From Alnus glutinosa (lineage: Eukaryota; Streptophyta; Magnoliopsida; Fagales; Betulaceae), in contig NC_084886.1 in NCBI RefSeq assembly GCF_958979055.1, positions 7,144,154-7,208,153 on the forward strand: a DNA stretch of 64,000 bases, written 5' to 3'. Positions 46,183-57,157 of this stretch are shown one piece after another. The position numbers were made by a program, and so were the translations under genes. Position 1 is the stretch's first letter; each line of letters starts with the position of its first letter. The notes beneath the pieces were generated by a model. It did not search any database, had not been told where the DNA came from, and worked only from the letters and a program-made list of their open reading frames with translations.

Positions 46183-48138
46183 ATGTGGAGGAAAGCACTG
46201 TCCTTGCTTCCACAGAGACCCTTCTCTTCCACACCTGAAATCCCAACCCTCTACTCCTTCCTCCAACCTTCCATCTTTGCTCTGAACAAAACCCCGCCAC
46301 CACCATCACCAGCCCCCCAGAACCCGTCCCCACAGGCTTTAACCCCAGACCACGTAGCCACCCTTGAAACCACCCTCCACCAGTCAATCCTCACCACCAA
46401 CACCGATGAGGCATGGAAGTCCTTCAAGACCCTCACCGGCAACTCTGCCTTCCCAAGTAAGTCCCTTACCAACTCTCTCATCACCCACTTGTCCTCACTC
46501 AATGACATTCATAATCTCAAAAGGGCTTTTGCCTCTGCGGTTTATCTTATTGAGAAGAACCCTAAGTTATTGGACTTTGAAACCGTGGGAAAACTGTTGG
46601 ATTCTATGAGATGTTCCAACACTGCTGCCCCTGCTTTTGCTTTGATCAAGTGTATGTTCAAGAATAGGTTTTTTATGCCCTTTGGATTGTGGGGTAATGT
46701 TCTTGTTGAAATCAGCAGGAAAAATGGTAGCTTTGTTGGGTTTTTGCGGGTTTTCGAAGAGAGTTGTAGGATTGCTTTGGATGAGAAGTTGGATTTTATG
46801 AAACCTGACCTGGCCGCTTGTAATGCGGCATTGCTGGGTTGTTGTCGTGAGCTTGAATCAACGAGTGATGCAGAGAATGTTGTTGAAACAATGTCGGTTT
46901 TGAGTGTTAGGCCGGATGAGTCGAGTTTTGGCTCGCTTGCTTATTTGTATGCACTTAAGGGGCTTGAAGAAAAGATAACTGAGTTGGAAGGTTTGATGGG
47001 TGGGTTTGGTTTTTCGAACAAAAGTGTCTTTTTCAGCAATTTGGTTAGAGGGTATGTTAAATCAGGCAATTTAGAATCTGTTTCAGCAACTATTCTGCGT
47101 AGTTTGAGGGTAGATTGCAAAGATACAAATTTTGGTGAAGAAACTTTCTGTGAAGTGGTTAAGGGATTTCTTAACAATGGGAGTGTCAAGGGTTTGGCGT
47201 CTTTGATCACTGAAGCTCAAAAGTTAGAGCCTTCAACGGTTGTGGTTGATAGATCTGTTGGCTATGGTATTGTTAATGCTTGTGTTAAACTTGGATTATC
47301 AGATAAGGCACACAGCATTCTTGAGGAAATGGATGTTCAGGGAGGTTCTGTTGGTCTCGGGGTCTATGTGCCGATCTTGAAGGCTTACTGCAAAGAGCAT
47401 CGAACAGCTGAAGCTACTCAATTGGTCATGGAAATTAGCAATTCGGGCCTTCAGTTGGATGTAGAAAGCTATGATGCTTTGATAGATGCATCCATGTCAA
47501 GCCAAGATTTTCAATCAGCTTTTTCTTTGTTTAGGGACATGAGAGAAGCAAGAGTACCTGACCTTAAGGGGAGTTACTTAACTATAATGACTGGCTTAAT
47601 GGAGAACCATCGGCCCGAGTTGATGGCAGCCTTCTTGGATGAGGTCGTTGAGGATCCTAGAATTGAAATGGGAACCCATGACTGGAATTCAATTATTCAT
47701 GCTTTTTGTAAGGCGGGTCGATTAGAAGATGCAAGGAGGACTTTCAGAAGGATGATATTCCTGCAGTTTGAGCCAAATGACCAGACATATTTGTCCCTAA
47801 TTAACGGGTATGTGACTGCAGAGAAGTATTTCAGTGTTTTGATGCTCTGGAATGAGGTTAAACGAAAAGTTCCAACTGATGGGCAGAAGGGGGTCAGATT
47901 TACTCACAACTTGGTTGATGCATTCCTTTATGCTTTGGTTAAGGGAGGCTTCTTCGATGTAGTGATGCAAGTAGTGGAGAAAAGTCAGGAGATGAAGATC
48001 TTTGTGGATAAGTGGAGGTACAAGCAAGCATTTATGGAGACCCATAAAAAGCTTAAAGTGAAAAAATTGAGGAGGAGGAACTTTAGAAAAATGGAAGCAC
48101 TTATTGCTTTTAAGAATTGGGCTGGTCTGAATGCATGA
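46183..48138 (+). CDS. P-class pentatricopeptide repeat protein, probably mitochondrial
   Basis: Intronless, 651 aa. The N-terminus MWRKALSLLPQRPFSSTPEI is rich in Arg, Ser and Leu with an F-S-S-T presequence pattern, so mitochondrial import is likely. A Pro-rich linker (NKTPPPPSPAPQNPSPQA) precedes an all-helical body. The clearest PPR units are near residues 355-390 (YGIVNACVKLGLSDKAHSIL), 390-425, 428-462 (SYDALIDASMSSQDFQSAFS), 499-533 (WNSIIHAFCKAGRLEDARRT) and 534-568. The tail is basic (KKLKVKKLRRRNFRKMEA). No E, DYW or SMR domain is present, so an RNA-stability, splicing or translation role is more likely than C-to-U editing. The start is the first ATG of the frame, 120 bases from the nearest tRNA gene. 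Its upstream region is divergent with the tRNA cluster. The target RNA is unknown. Confidence 0.93.
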   Translation: MWRKALSLLPQRPFSSTPEIPTLYSFLQPSIFALNKTPPPPSPAPQNPSPQALTPDHVATLETTLHQSILTTNTDEAWKSFKTLTGNSAFPSKSLTNSLITHLSSLNDIHNLKRAFASAVYLIEKNPKLLDFETVGKLLDSMRCSNTAAPAFALIKCMFKNRFFMPFGLWGNVLVEISRKNGSFVGFLRVFEESCRIALDEKLDFMKPDLAACNAALLGCCRELESTSDAENVVETMSVLSVRPDESSFGSLAYLYALKGLEEKITELEGLMGGFGFSNKSVFFSNLVRGYVKSGNLESVSATILRSLRVDCKDTNFGEETFCEVVKGFLNNGSVKGLASLITEAQKLEPSTVVVDRSVGYGIVNACVKLGLSDKAHSILEEMDVQGGSVGLGVYVPILKAYCKEHRTAEATQLVMEISNSGLQLDVESYDALIDASMSSQDFQSAFSLFRDMREARVPDLKGSYLTIMTGLMENHRPELMAAFLDEVVEDPRIEMGTHDWNSIIHAFCKAGRLEDARRTFRRMIFLQFEPNDQTYLSLINGYVTAEKYFSVLMLWNEVKRKVPTDGQKGVRFTHNLVDAFLYALVKGGFFDVVMQVVEKSQEMKIFVDKWRYKQAFMETHKKLKVKKLRRRNFRKMEALIAFKNWAGLNA

Positions 48139-49406
48139 ACTTCAACAGTACCAATTGTTTATGTTGTCATTTTGAGCTTCTGCTTAGCAACCAATTTTCT
48201 GTGGAATTTTAGGCAAGGAACTCGAAAACTGGCTGGCATCCAAAAACTGGGTTTGTTTGCCATGCAACAGAAACTCCTGATACTTGCATTGTTGACAAAG
48301 GCTTCTGCTGACAATGCGGAGAGAAGTGTCTGCTTGGATTTTCAAATTGTAAATGAAAGAGGGAACCTAAGGAAAATGAAAGTTCGCTAAGGCCTCTGCT
48401 TGTGATACAAAGTTCAGAGGCAACCTTAGCAGCACAGGAGTGAAGTTTTTGATTGTCTCTGTTAACAAGGGCTGAATTTCATAGAAAATTCAATAAAGTG
48501 ACTTGGCCTGGCAGTTTAAACCAGGTTCTTTCTTTGAATTAGAATTTTCTTTTGGAGCAATTTGTGGAATTTTATGCGTTAGTGGAGGGAATCAGTTGGA
48601 AAATTTACTTAGTGCTGGATTTTCGTCTTTAATCTGTTGGGAGTTCTCTCGAGCTGCTCAGCTTCAATGGGAATGCAGAACAACTCTTAAAACATGTTTT
48701 ATGCTGGGAGCCACTAGAGGAAAACTGCTTCAGTTTTCTATTTTACTACTGTTTGCTGTTTTTACTTCTTTGGATTGGAATTTAGTCTAGAACTACAGTG
48801 GTTTTTTGCCTAACACTAGCAAAAGTTAAAACCCAGGTATTCTGGTTCTAGGCAGTTGGATGGGCAGCATAATTTTCATTCTTGGTTTGATTATTGAAGT
48901 GAGATCAATAAAGGGCTAATTTTAACCTCATTACGTTGTAGCTTGCCATGTATGTGAATGTGCTGGCATTCGACCTGTTAAAAAAATAAATGATGTTTTT
49001 CTCTTCTTTGGGTGCTCCTAAATCCTTTTCATTTTTTAAGCTTTTCAGCTTTTTGACTGCTAGACAGCATCCACAATCTGTGCCTGCGGGGTTTAGACAC
49101 CACTATGTGGCAAAAGTCTGAACATAAATGTCGTCATATCACCCATAGAGCCCACTATTTGATATTGGTTTTCCTCTTTAGTCCTTTGAAAATGCATGAT
49201 GCTTTGTAGCTAGAAACCACAATATAGATAGGCACAACTTTTTAGGAAGAAAAAAGAAAGAAAAAGACAACGTTGAAAATGATCCCCTCCACCGAAAAGA
49301 ACAGTCTCTAGTACCTCCTGTTTCTGTTCAAAATATCAAATACCCTTGAAATACTTTGCTTCATATTTCATGTTTATGAATCTTAACCGTTCCAAAACCT
49401 TCACCA
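48139..49406. other. Spacer, including the PPR 3' untranslated region
   Basis: The first several hundred bases are likely the 3' untranslated region, with AATAAAG motifs near 48491 and 48907. Short frames at 48172-48390 and 48503-48790 have no domain. No repeats or mobile elements were recognised. Confidence 0.45.
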
Positions 49407-50945
49407 ATGTCACTCGCCCCCAGTGCATTTCTCTTCATCAACATCCTGCTCTTGCTCTTGCGCTCCTTAATTCACTCTGTCTATGCAACTTCCCACACCA
49501 TCCCAATTAATGGCACCTGTGATGACACATGTGGCACTGTCCCCATAAAGTTCCCATTTGGCACCGGATTTGGATGTGGGCATCCTGACTTTGCAAGATA
49601 CATAAAATGCAGCTCCGGGACACTCCAATTCTCTACCGGCACCGGCATTTACACGATTTCCTCCATCGACTACCCAAGCAACACCATAATTGTTGCAGAT
49701 CCCCTCATGTCAACCTGTTCTTCAATGCAAAACTCTGGAAGCTTCAGCTTAGACAGGGCCAGCCCATTCACTATAACAGCAGATGATATCTTTGTTCTGC
49801 TCGGGTGCTCGACAACGTCTCCTGTATTTGATCTTGATGAAGATCTGTGTGATACTGGGTCAGGCTCTCGTATTTGTAGCGGGCTGTATTCTTGCAAGGG
49901 AGTGACAGGCATTGGGTTGCCTCAAAATGCACCCAGTTCCACATGTTGTGTCTATGACTCCCCAGTTGGCCTTGGTTCAGGTTATGCATTGGACCTTCCC
50001 AAGCTCCAGTGTTCATCGTATACATCAATTTATGGGTTCGGGGATGAGGGGGATCCGATGAAGTGGAAATTCGGAATTTCTTTGCAGTATAACAATTCCT
50101 ACTATACGGATACATGCAAGGACTGTGAAGCGAGTGGAGGTTTGTGCGGTTTTGCTGGTTTGGATCAGTCATTTGCTTGTATTTGTAGAAACGGGGTAAA
50201 AACCACCAACAATTGCCTTGGAAGAGGTTAGTTCTTGTCTTATGCTTATTTTGTCAGGAGCAAGTGGATTTTTTTTAAAAAAAATAAAAAAACTTTGATA
50301 TGTGTTTTGATGATATGATTAGGGTATGCTTGGAGCGGGACACGGGGACTAAAAATTCAAAAGAAGTCGATGCTTGGAGGTACATAAATGGCACTGCCTT
50401 TTTTTTTTTTTTCTTTGTTTCTCTACTTTATGTTCACCACCTTCCCACCAAAAAAGTCTTCTTTTTGCTTAAGAATTCTTAGGCAGGGTAGTGCTTTTCA
50501 ATATCCTTCTCCTTTTTATCCAGTTGTATCAGGAATGCTTGCTTTCGGCTTTTTAAAATAGAACATATATTCTCATTTGAACTGTTGCTTATCTACTTTA
50601 TAGATATTACAATTTACAGTGCTGCAATTAAAAACTGGACTCCTAAGAAATTTGGGTATCGTTCAAATCGATCTTCAGAGTTTTTTTCTTTTCATAATTT
50701 TCTTATGCCTTGTTTGGTGACTGACAAACATAAGAAAACTTATATATAAATCTGTTCTTATGTAATAAGTGCAACAGATATACAGCATATTTGCTAACAA
50801 TTATTTAGTTTGCTGATCGATGTTATATGGGGTAAACAACTGTGATATGATATGAGGTAAATAGAGACATGATTCTTTTCCTTTTTCTTCTTTTCCAGTA
50901 GGATTTTGGCTCTCGTGGATGTTGCTATTCCTTTGGAGCTTATAG
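49407..50945 (+). CDS. GUB_WAK-type extracellular galacturonan-binding-like protein, membrane-anchored, no kinase
   Basis: Two exons (49407-50226 and 50899-50945, GT-AG), 867 nt, 288 aa. Residues 1-27 are a signal peptide (SAFLFINILLLLLRSLIHSVYA). A GUB_WAK module (about 35-140) follows: CDDTCGTVPIKFPFGTGFGC, CGHPDFARYIKC and IYTISSIDY. A WAK-associated C-terminal-like Cys-rich part comes next (about 150-270: CSGLYSCKGV, CKDCEASGGLCGF, FACICRNG). Exon 2 adds only VGFWLSWMLLFLWSL, a C-terminal hydrophobic tail without a cytosolic domain, which suits a GPI-anchor signal or short membrane anchor. Wall-associated kinases use this ectodomain to bind pectin; this protein keeps the ectodomain alone. 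The downstream 5 kb has no kinase exon, so the stop is not a missed splice. It is probably a plasma-membrane or wall protein of pectin sensing; the ligand is unproven. Confidence 0.85.
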
Positions 50946-52086
50946 GATGCCTCAAAACTTTGGGGGATACGAAAGGCCAATGAAGGGCTTACTGGAAAAG
51001 CTTCTCTCACTTTCTTGGTGAAATCTTCGATCATGAGTTTCATATAATTCTCAAGAAGTTGTTGGCAAAGATCTCAGTTGGGACTTGGGAGTCTAGGAGG
51101 ATTGCAACTAATGATTTTACAAACCATTTTATTAGAGAATTTGAGATAATATATATATATATATATAATATGTTTTAGATGGCAGCTGTAAGCCTGTAAC
51201 CATTTAGTTTAAACATTAATGTTGTATTCGTTTGTTTTGTTTCTCACGAGTCTCATGACCTTTCCTCTTTCCTGAGACGTACATGCATGCTCGGATTTTT
51301 TTTTTTTTCCTTTTCCTCTTAAAAGAAAAGGGTAAAAAAAAAAATACAAATAGGAGGGGGCGACTAGAGTGCCTATTCTCCTTTTAGACTGATCAAAGCT
51401 ATAGTTTAACACCAGTCCTACCAAGGACTTTAGCATCACCCAAGCCAATAACCCCAAGCGATTCCCATTACGGGATTCGACCTTGAAATTTAGCCCTTAT
51501 TGATACAACCCGAATGCCATTAGGCCACACCTTTAGTGGTTTACATGCATGCTGGGTTTGATTGCAAAAGATGAAGGAAAAGGAAAAGATATGTCTAAAA
51601 TGCACATGTTTTTTACATATATTTTTGAAAGTATATGTGGGAATTATAAGCATTTTGAAACATATCAATTTATTAAACTGAGTTGGAATAAATTTAGAAA
51701 AAATTATCATTTCATGTGAGTCTTATGTATGCACACATTGAATGCATGGACAACTCAATTTCATGAAAAACATACAATGTCGTCCGTGTCTCAACCTCGT
51801 ATATGTACTTGATAGAGCAGTAAATGAACAAAGCTGTTCATGACATGCTCAGGTTTGACTCATATTAACTCAGCTCGAGATTGGTTCATTTATTAAACAA
51901 ACAAAGCTTGAACAAATTTCATACTCGTTTATTAAATGAGTCAAACCTTGTCTAAGCTCATATAAATTCGTATAAGTTCATTGTTATTATTATCATTAAC
52001 TTTGTAATAGATCTTAAGTATATAAAAAGATAAAAAATAAATTTTTTCGTTATGTAATATATTGCTTGAATTATTGTAATTGTAAT
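50946..52086. other. Spacer
   Basis: It holds the 3' end of the GUB_WAK gene, an AT microsatellite at 51150-51170 and AT-rich DNA. The piece at 51380-51540 carries no recognised domain. No supportable gene. Confidence 0.4.
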
Positions 52087-52355
52087 TTTTTTTTTTTTTG
52101 CTTGAAAGTGGCTAAGCCGAAATATATATATATATATATAATCAATTAAGCACAACGCTTAACAAAAATAACATCAACAATGTAATGGAGAATATCCTCA
52201 ACAACTACCCATTCCTCATTAAGAAAAAGTGCTCCATTCGCAAGCCGGTGTGCAGCCTCATTAGCGAGACGCCTAATATGAGTGATCTTCCATTGTTGGA
52301 GACAACGTAAGACCCATTGGGTTTCCTTAATTAGATGTCCATATTTATTGTACAA
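52087..52355 (-). mobile_element. LINE fragment: RNase H C-terminus and tail
   Basis: A 69-aa frame (52146-52355, minus) contains ITHIRRLANEAAHRLANGAL then EEWVVVEDILHYIVDVIF, the C-terminal end of the RNase H domain (HVRREANEAAHRLAK-like) found at the end of many plant L1 LINEs. The T tract at 52088-52100 on the plus strand is its poly(A) tail. It is a 5'-truncated copy unrelated in position to the larger LINE at 55.2 kb. No target duplication was settled. Confidence 0.65.
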
Positions 52356-52526
52356 TTACGAGTTTTGATATAGATATATGTATACGTGTGTATGTATGTT
52401 TATACGTGTGTAATGAATATATAAACATTATATAAGACAGATACCATCAGCTGCTCGGTTTACATGCAACTTAAACTTCAATTGCTTCTTATTTTAAACT
52501 TCAATTGCTTCTTATTGACTATTCAG

Positions 52527-53214
52527 GTATGCCTATAAGCTGGGGCATAGATTGGTTAATGGTACATATAGTTGGAGTCACGTATACCAGTTTAGAGCAT
52601 CTCCTTATCCTGGTCAAAATTCTCTGCAAAGTGTAATCATATTTGGCGACATGGGAAAGGTTTGTACTTTCTTGGAAGACTAGATCTGCATATAAAATAT
52701 TAACAGTTTAAAACCATCCCCCCAATTGTAATGATGAGGGACAACAATATCATCTGATGTATGCACATTGTTGCAGTAGTTATATGTAGCATTTTGATGG
52801 GTATCATTAGCTATGTGAATAAATAAAGCAAGTTGTTTGACATACTATGTAATGCGCCTCCCTTAATCTTTACTACTTTCAAAATTATATTTTAATTTAA
52901 TAATATAGCATCTAAAACTGTGTAAAGGATTCTGTTCATCTATACTTTTGGCTTTTTGAGGATGGTTCGCTGTTAATAACAAGTTCATTGAACACTGCCT
53001 AACATCAGTCGACAGGCAGAGACAACAATGATCACTAATCTTTCTTGCACACAGGGTACAGGGTTATTCTTCTTGTGAATTTTATGTGGCAGAAGGATCA
53101 TTCAAGGAACCAGTGGGAAGGGAGGACCTTGAGAAACTTTGGTAGAAGTTCAAGGTTGACATTGCCATCTTTGGCCACGTTCACAATTTTGAAAGATAAT
53201 GCCCGGTCTACGAG
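52527..53214 (+). pseudogene. Partial purple acid phosphatase copy
   Basis: The fragment at 52527-52659 is a 133-nt exon equal in length to, and very similar to, exon 8 of the phosphatase gene at 61129-61261 (YKLGHRL.NGTY.W, YQFRASPYPGQNSLQ, FGDMGK), with its acceptor and donor still in place. The fragment at 52979-53214 matches the second part of exon 11 (62964-63204), but carries an in-frame stop where the gene has TGGCAG (here TGGTAG), and the GHVHSYER region has decayed. Exons 9 and 10 and the metal-binding GNHE part are absent. The piece is in the same orientation and about 8.6-10 kb upstream of the intact gene's matching exons, so it is the remnant of a tandem duplication. Confidence 0.85.
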
Positions 53215-53786
53215 GTATTATGGCTAATCTTTCCTGCAGAATATCTGCACCAGTAAAGAGAAGAATAGGAATATATATATATATATATGTGCAATAAGTT
53301 GTATTTAAATCCCGTGTGGATAGGAATATTTTCTTTTTTCATATTCACATGGATTTGCTGTTTTGAGATGTTCTGTCCACACTTTATCTTCCACTCGTTT
53401 CTGCTTTTTGAAATAGTTGAGTCTTTGGCCAGCACTCATGAACTGGAAGAGATGACTGAGCCCACTTGTCACATAAAATTAAGCTCCGTAGGAGCAGCCG
53501 TTAGTATTTATCAGGTAGGCAAATATCATCTGCAGTTAGATTCTGTACAGTTTATGCTTTTACGTATCACAAGGACCAATATATATATATATATATATCG
53601 TATAATCCTTTGTCCTTCTTGCCGAATGACTGAAGGGATCACTAGGTCTTATCGAATTTTGATTACTGCATAAATATGTTGTAAGGATCACGCTATCAAG
53701 TGGTTAGGGTTTTCCCTCTTAGTTACTTTTGCAATTTTTTTTTTTTTTGGAATTCAAGTGTTGGGAATTGTCGAGTATGTGATTTA
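53215..53786. other. Spacer
   Basis: AT-rich DNA with TA runs at 53272-53287 and 53580-53598. The frame at 53287-53673 is open, but I recognise no domain in it. It might be decayed sequence downstream of the phosphatase fragment. Confidence 0.35.
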
Positions 53787-54182
53787 GGCCCTGTTTAGTA
53801 ATCCCTTCCCTGACGCGCATTGACAGGGCAGGCTTTTGGCAGGAGGGCTGAAAATACTCAGCCAACTTTTTCATGATAGGACAAGCTTTTTTTTTTTTTT
53901 TTTCCATTTTACTCCTGTACACAACCGGTTATATTGCACAATTTTTTTTCCTGCCGGGGGTAGAATGGGTAAAACAAAATAGGCTTTTTTTTTTACCCAT
54001 TCTACCTATGTATACAACTGTTTAAGCTGCTGAATTTTTTTCCATGTCATGGGTAAAATGAAAAAAAAAAGGACTGTCCTATCTTGGAAAATGGCTGAAT
54101 TTTTTCAGCCCTCCTACCAAAAGCCTGTCCTGTTAGTGCGCGTCAGGTAAGGGAGAGGGGGAAGGAATTACTAAATAGGGCC
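53787..54182. mobile_element. Tourist-like PIF/Harbinger MITE
   Basis: The ends are GGCCCTGTTTAGTAATCCCT and, reversed, GGCCCTATTTAGTAATTCCT. The 3-bp duplication TTA lies at 53784-53786 and 54183-54185. The internal arms are also mirrored (GACGCGCATTGACAGGGCAG against CTGTCCTGTTAGTGCGCGTC). The loop repeats TTTTACCC/GGGTAAAA words. It is 396 bp and non-coding. Confidence 0.88.
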
Positions 54183-54294
54183 TTAGTGAAAAAGTAAAAA
54201 GGAAAGGAGATAATACCGTACACAAAATAATTTACGTAATTAGACAGTGTGCCTATGTAACTACATTCATTGGAACGAAGACCTAATTTTTCAC

Positions 54295-54437
54295 GAGTAA
54301 TTCTACATGTATATAACGTGTCCATTAAAAAATATAGTGGCTTTTAAAATCACCATTGGGCATATGATTGATCAAATTGTGATTTTAAAAGTCACCTTAT
54401 TTTTTTACGGACACTTAATTTACTATTAGAATTACTC
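54295..54437. mobile_element. Mutator-like MITE, GAGTAAT family, copy 3
   Basis: A perfect 9-bp target-site duplication ATTTTTCAC lies at 54286-54294 and 54438-54446. The inverted ends GAGTAATTCTACATGTATAT and, reversed, GAGTAATTCTAATAGTAAAT continue into paired arms with GTGGCTTTTAAAATCACCAT against TGATTTTAAAAGTCACCTTA. The element is 143 bp. This copy fixes the family as 9-bp-duplicating, hence Mutator-like. Confidence 0.88.
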
Positions 54438-55204
54438 ATTTTTCACTATAACAACAAAGAATAGGGTACCAATTTATATAAATTATCCTGAATTAAAACC
54501 CTAACATGATACATTAAAATTTTCAACATATTCTTACCATACCATGTACCCTCCTTGTGTTTTTCATATATTCTATCGATGGAAAGTGAAAAAAAAAGTA
54601 TCAAAATTTGAATTAATGTGATAAATGACTTATATTTAAACTTTTGAACATGAACAAATATTATGAAACATCAAACATCTTACAATGACAATATAGACCA
54701 TAAATATGGAACCAATATATATATATATGGGCGGGAAAAAGTCACTAGTTACAACAATTGTCTTTTATCTCAATTATTGGGATAGGATCATTCTAAAATT
54801 ATCTAAATTAGGGCATTTCTTTACATCGAACAGATTGAAAAATGCTATCTATTAAAAGGGTGGCATGTTAACAATAAAAATTAAGTATATTTTAATTAGG
54901 TTCTTAAGCTTTTATGATGTAGAAAAGTTTAGAGTCAAAGACTGTCTTTTAATTTTTTTTTTTTAAAAAAAAGTCTTTTCAAAAGTAAAGAAAATTTTTT
55001 TGAAATGAAAATTCTTTTTGACTGCTTCAGTCACATTTCACATTTTTAATATTTACCATTTTTTTAAGCGGTTAAATGTAAGGAACAACTTGAACGATTG
55101 AACTCACGTAATTTTAGAATTTACAATTTTTTTTTAAATTATAGAGAATCCTTATCCAATTATTGCTGTCTAGGATCAAGTCAAGCAGGCATGAGTGTCA
55201 TTCT

Positions 55205-57147
55205 TTTTTTGAGATAAAAGAGAAATTCATTAATCAATCACAGAGGAAGACATTTTTGAGAGTACATTCCATATCAGAGGAGGGCATACCCCCAACCAGA
55301 TATCATCTAAACACTGGGAGCAAGCTAGTCTTGCCAGGCAAAGAGCAGCATCATTTGCTTGTTTACTAACTAGGAAAATATCAACTTTAGGCAGGCCTTG
55401 GATCCTAAGATTGGCTTCCTCTATCAAATGCCCAAAGCTGCTATCACATGACCCGCCTCTCATCAAAGCAGTCACCACCTCCCTCCTATCACCCTCCAGG
55501 TGCACATGGGATGCACCCAAAACACCACCCAAATTAACAGCAAACCAAGCCCCCAGCGCAGAAGCCAGAGAGAGATTCAACAGGGAGGGAAAAAATTTGG
55601 TCTGAGCTGCAACGAACTCACCTCTGTCATTCCTGGAAAGCACTCCAATACCTGTCCTCTTAACATCACGGTTGACAAAACACAGCCCAGTTGATTTTAA
55701 CGGAGCCGGGAGGGGGGGGGCAGCCAAGAGACAGACTGGCCAGGGGGAGGCACTAGAAACCTGTCAGCATGGGAGGCAGCAGAGGAGAACTCCCTCACCA
55801 TTCTATGGGCATCGAGGACAAGCCTCTTGGGGGGGGAGAAAACCCTCTCAAACACGAAAGCATTCCTTCTCAACCAAATCAGCCGGAGCAGCACCAGAGC
55901 CAGAATCAAAACCTCCCCCTCAAGTTTTCCCATCAGATAATGAATCAAACCCTTACCATCAACTTGGTCAATAGTCAGCTTCTGGATTTTCTTCCCACAG
56001 CTTTGCCAAACTGCCATAGAGGATTTGCACTTCCACAAAATGTGGAGAGCGTCCTTCGGTTCTTGAGCACAGATGGGGCAGCACGGCTCAGAGACTATCT
56101 TCTTTTTGAACAAATTCAGTTTGGTTGGGAGGAGGTCATTTCCCACTTTCCACAAAAAAAATTTTAAACACCCCCGGAGCTTCCACTTTCCACAGCTTTT
56201 GCCAAAAAGTTCCATCCGCACCAGCTTCCAAGCATTCACCCATGGATTGATTTTTCCGAAGCTGCTCCATAAGATAGGCACTTTTAACCGAGAACTGACC
56301 ATTGGCGGTACCTTGCCAGATCAGGGTATCAGGGATAGGGATCGGACTGGGGCAGATACAACAGATCCGGGCAATTTCATCCTCCCTGAAAATGGCTTGG
56401 AGAAGCTGAACATTCCACCAACCAGAGGTACTATCAATGAGGGTGCTCACCTTAGAATTGGCATCCAAACTGTGGTGAGGGGAATGGATTAGAGAGGTTA
56501 AGGGGGGCGGAAGCCACTGATCTTTCCAGATCCTTACAGAATCCCCATCTCCAATCCTCCAAAGCAAACCATCTTCCACTACCCTTTTTGCTTGGAAAAT
56601 GCTTCTCCATGCGTAAGAAGGCCGACACCCAAGGTGTGCCGACAAGAAGTCCCCATCCGGGTAGTACTTGGCTTTCATTACTCTAGCAACCAGAGACTCG
56701 GGGAATTTTATCAACCTCCAACCTTGCTTGGCGAGCAAAGCCCGATTGAAGATTTCCAAATCTCTAAAACCCATCCCCCCTTTCTCCTTAGGAGCCCCCA
56801 AACGACTCCAGCTCATCCAGGCCAACCCTCTAGCATCCTCTGATCTCCCCCACCAGAACCGGCACATAATAGAGTTAAGGTTAGAGCACAATTTTTTTGG
56901 AAGTTGGAATAAGTTCATGCAGTACATAGGGATAGCCTGGACCACGGCTTTGATCAGGATCTCCTTCCCCGCCTGAGACAGGAATTTTTCCTTCCATCCG
57001 TCCACTTTCTTACGCACCCGACTTTGGATACCCTCAAAAGTTCTCATCTTCGATCGACCCACTAAAACAGGGAGCCCCAAGTACTTCTCAAAGCAGGAAG
57101 AGGTAGCAAAACCAGCAGCAGAGATTAAGGATCTGAAATCCGCTCCC
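55205..57147 (-). mobile_element. 5'-truncated L1-type LINE
   Basis: A 10-bp perfect target-site duplication GTGTCATTCT lies at 55195-55204 and 57148-57157. Minus-strand coding runs from the end of the reverse transcriptase (FEKYLGLPVLVGRSK near 57080; VRKKVDGWKEKFLSQAGKEI, LIKAVVQAIPMYCMNLFQLP, MCRFWWG, WMSWSRLGAPKEKGGMGFRD) into the zinc-binding zf-RVT domain (FFLWKVGNDLLPTK, CCPICAQEPKDALHILWKC) and a C-terminal RNase H (TGIGVLSRNDRGEFVAAQTK, HVHLEGDRREVV, FLVSKQANDAALCLARLA). It ends in a short A tail (T run at 55205-55211). The frame changes at least twice (near 56.15 and 55.7 kb). ORF1, the endonuclease and the RT catalytic core are missing, so it was dead on arrival. About 1.94 kb. Confidence 0.92.
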
Positions 57148-57157
57148 GTGTCATTCT

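Noticed and set aside
46109-47210. Antisense frames opposite the PPR gene
   Set aside because: They are shadow frames of an intronless 651-aa coding region.
53287-53673. 128-aa frame downstream of the phosphatase relic
   Set aside because: It does not match any phosphatase exon that I can see and contains a TA microsatellite; composition is non-coding.
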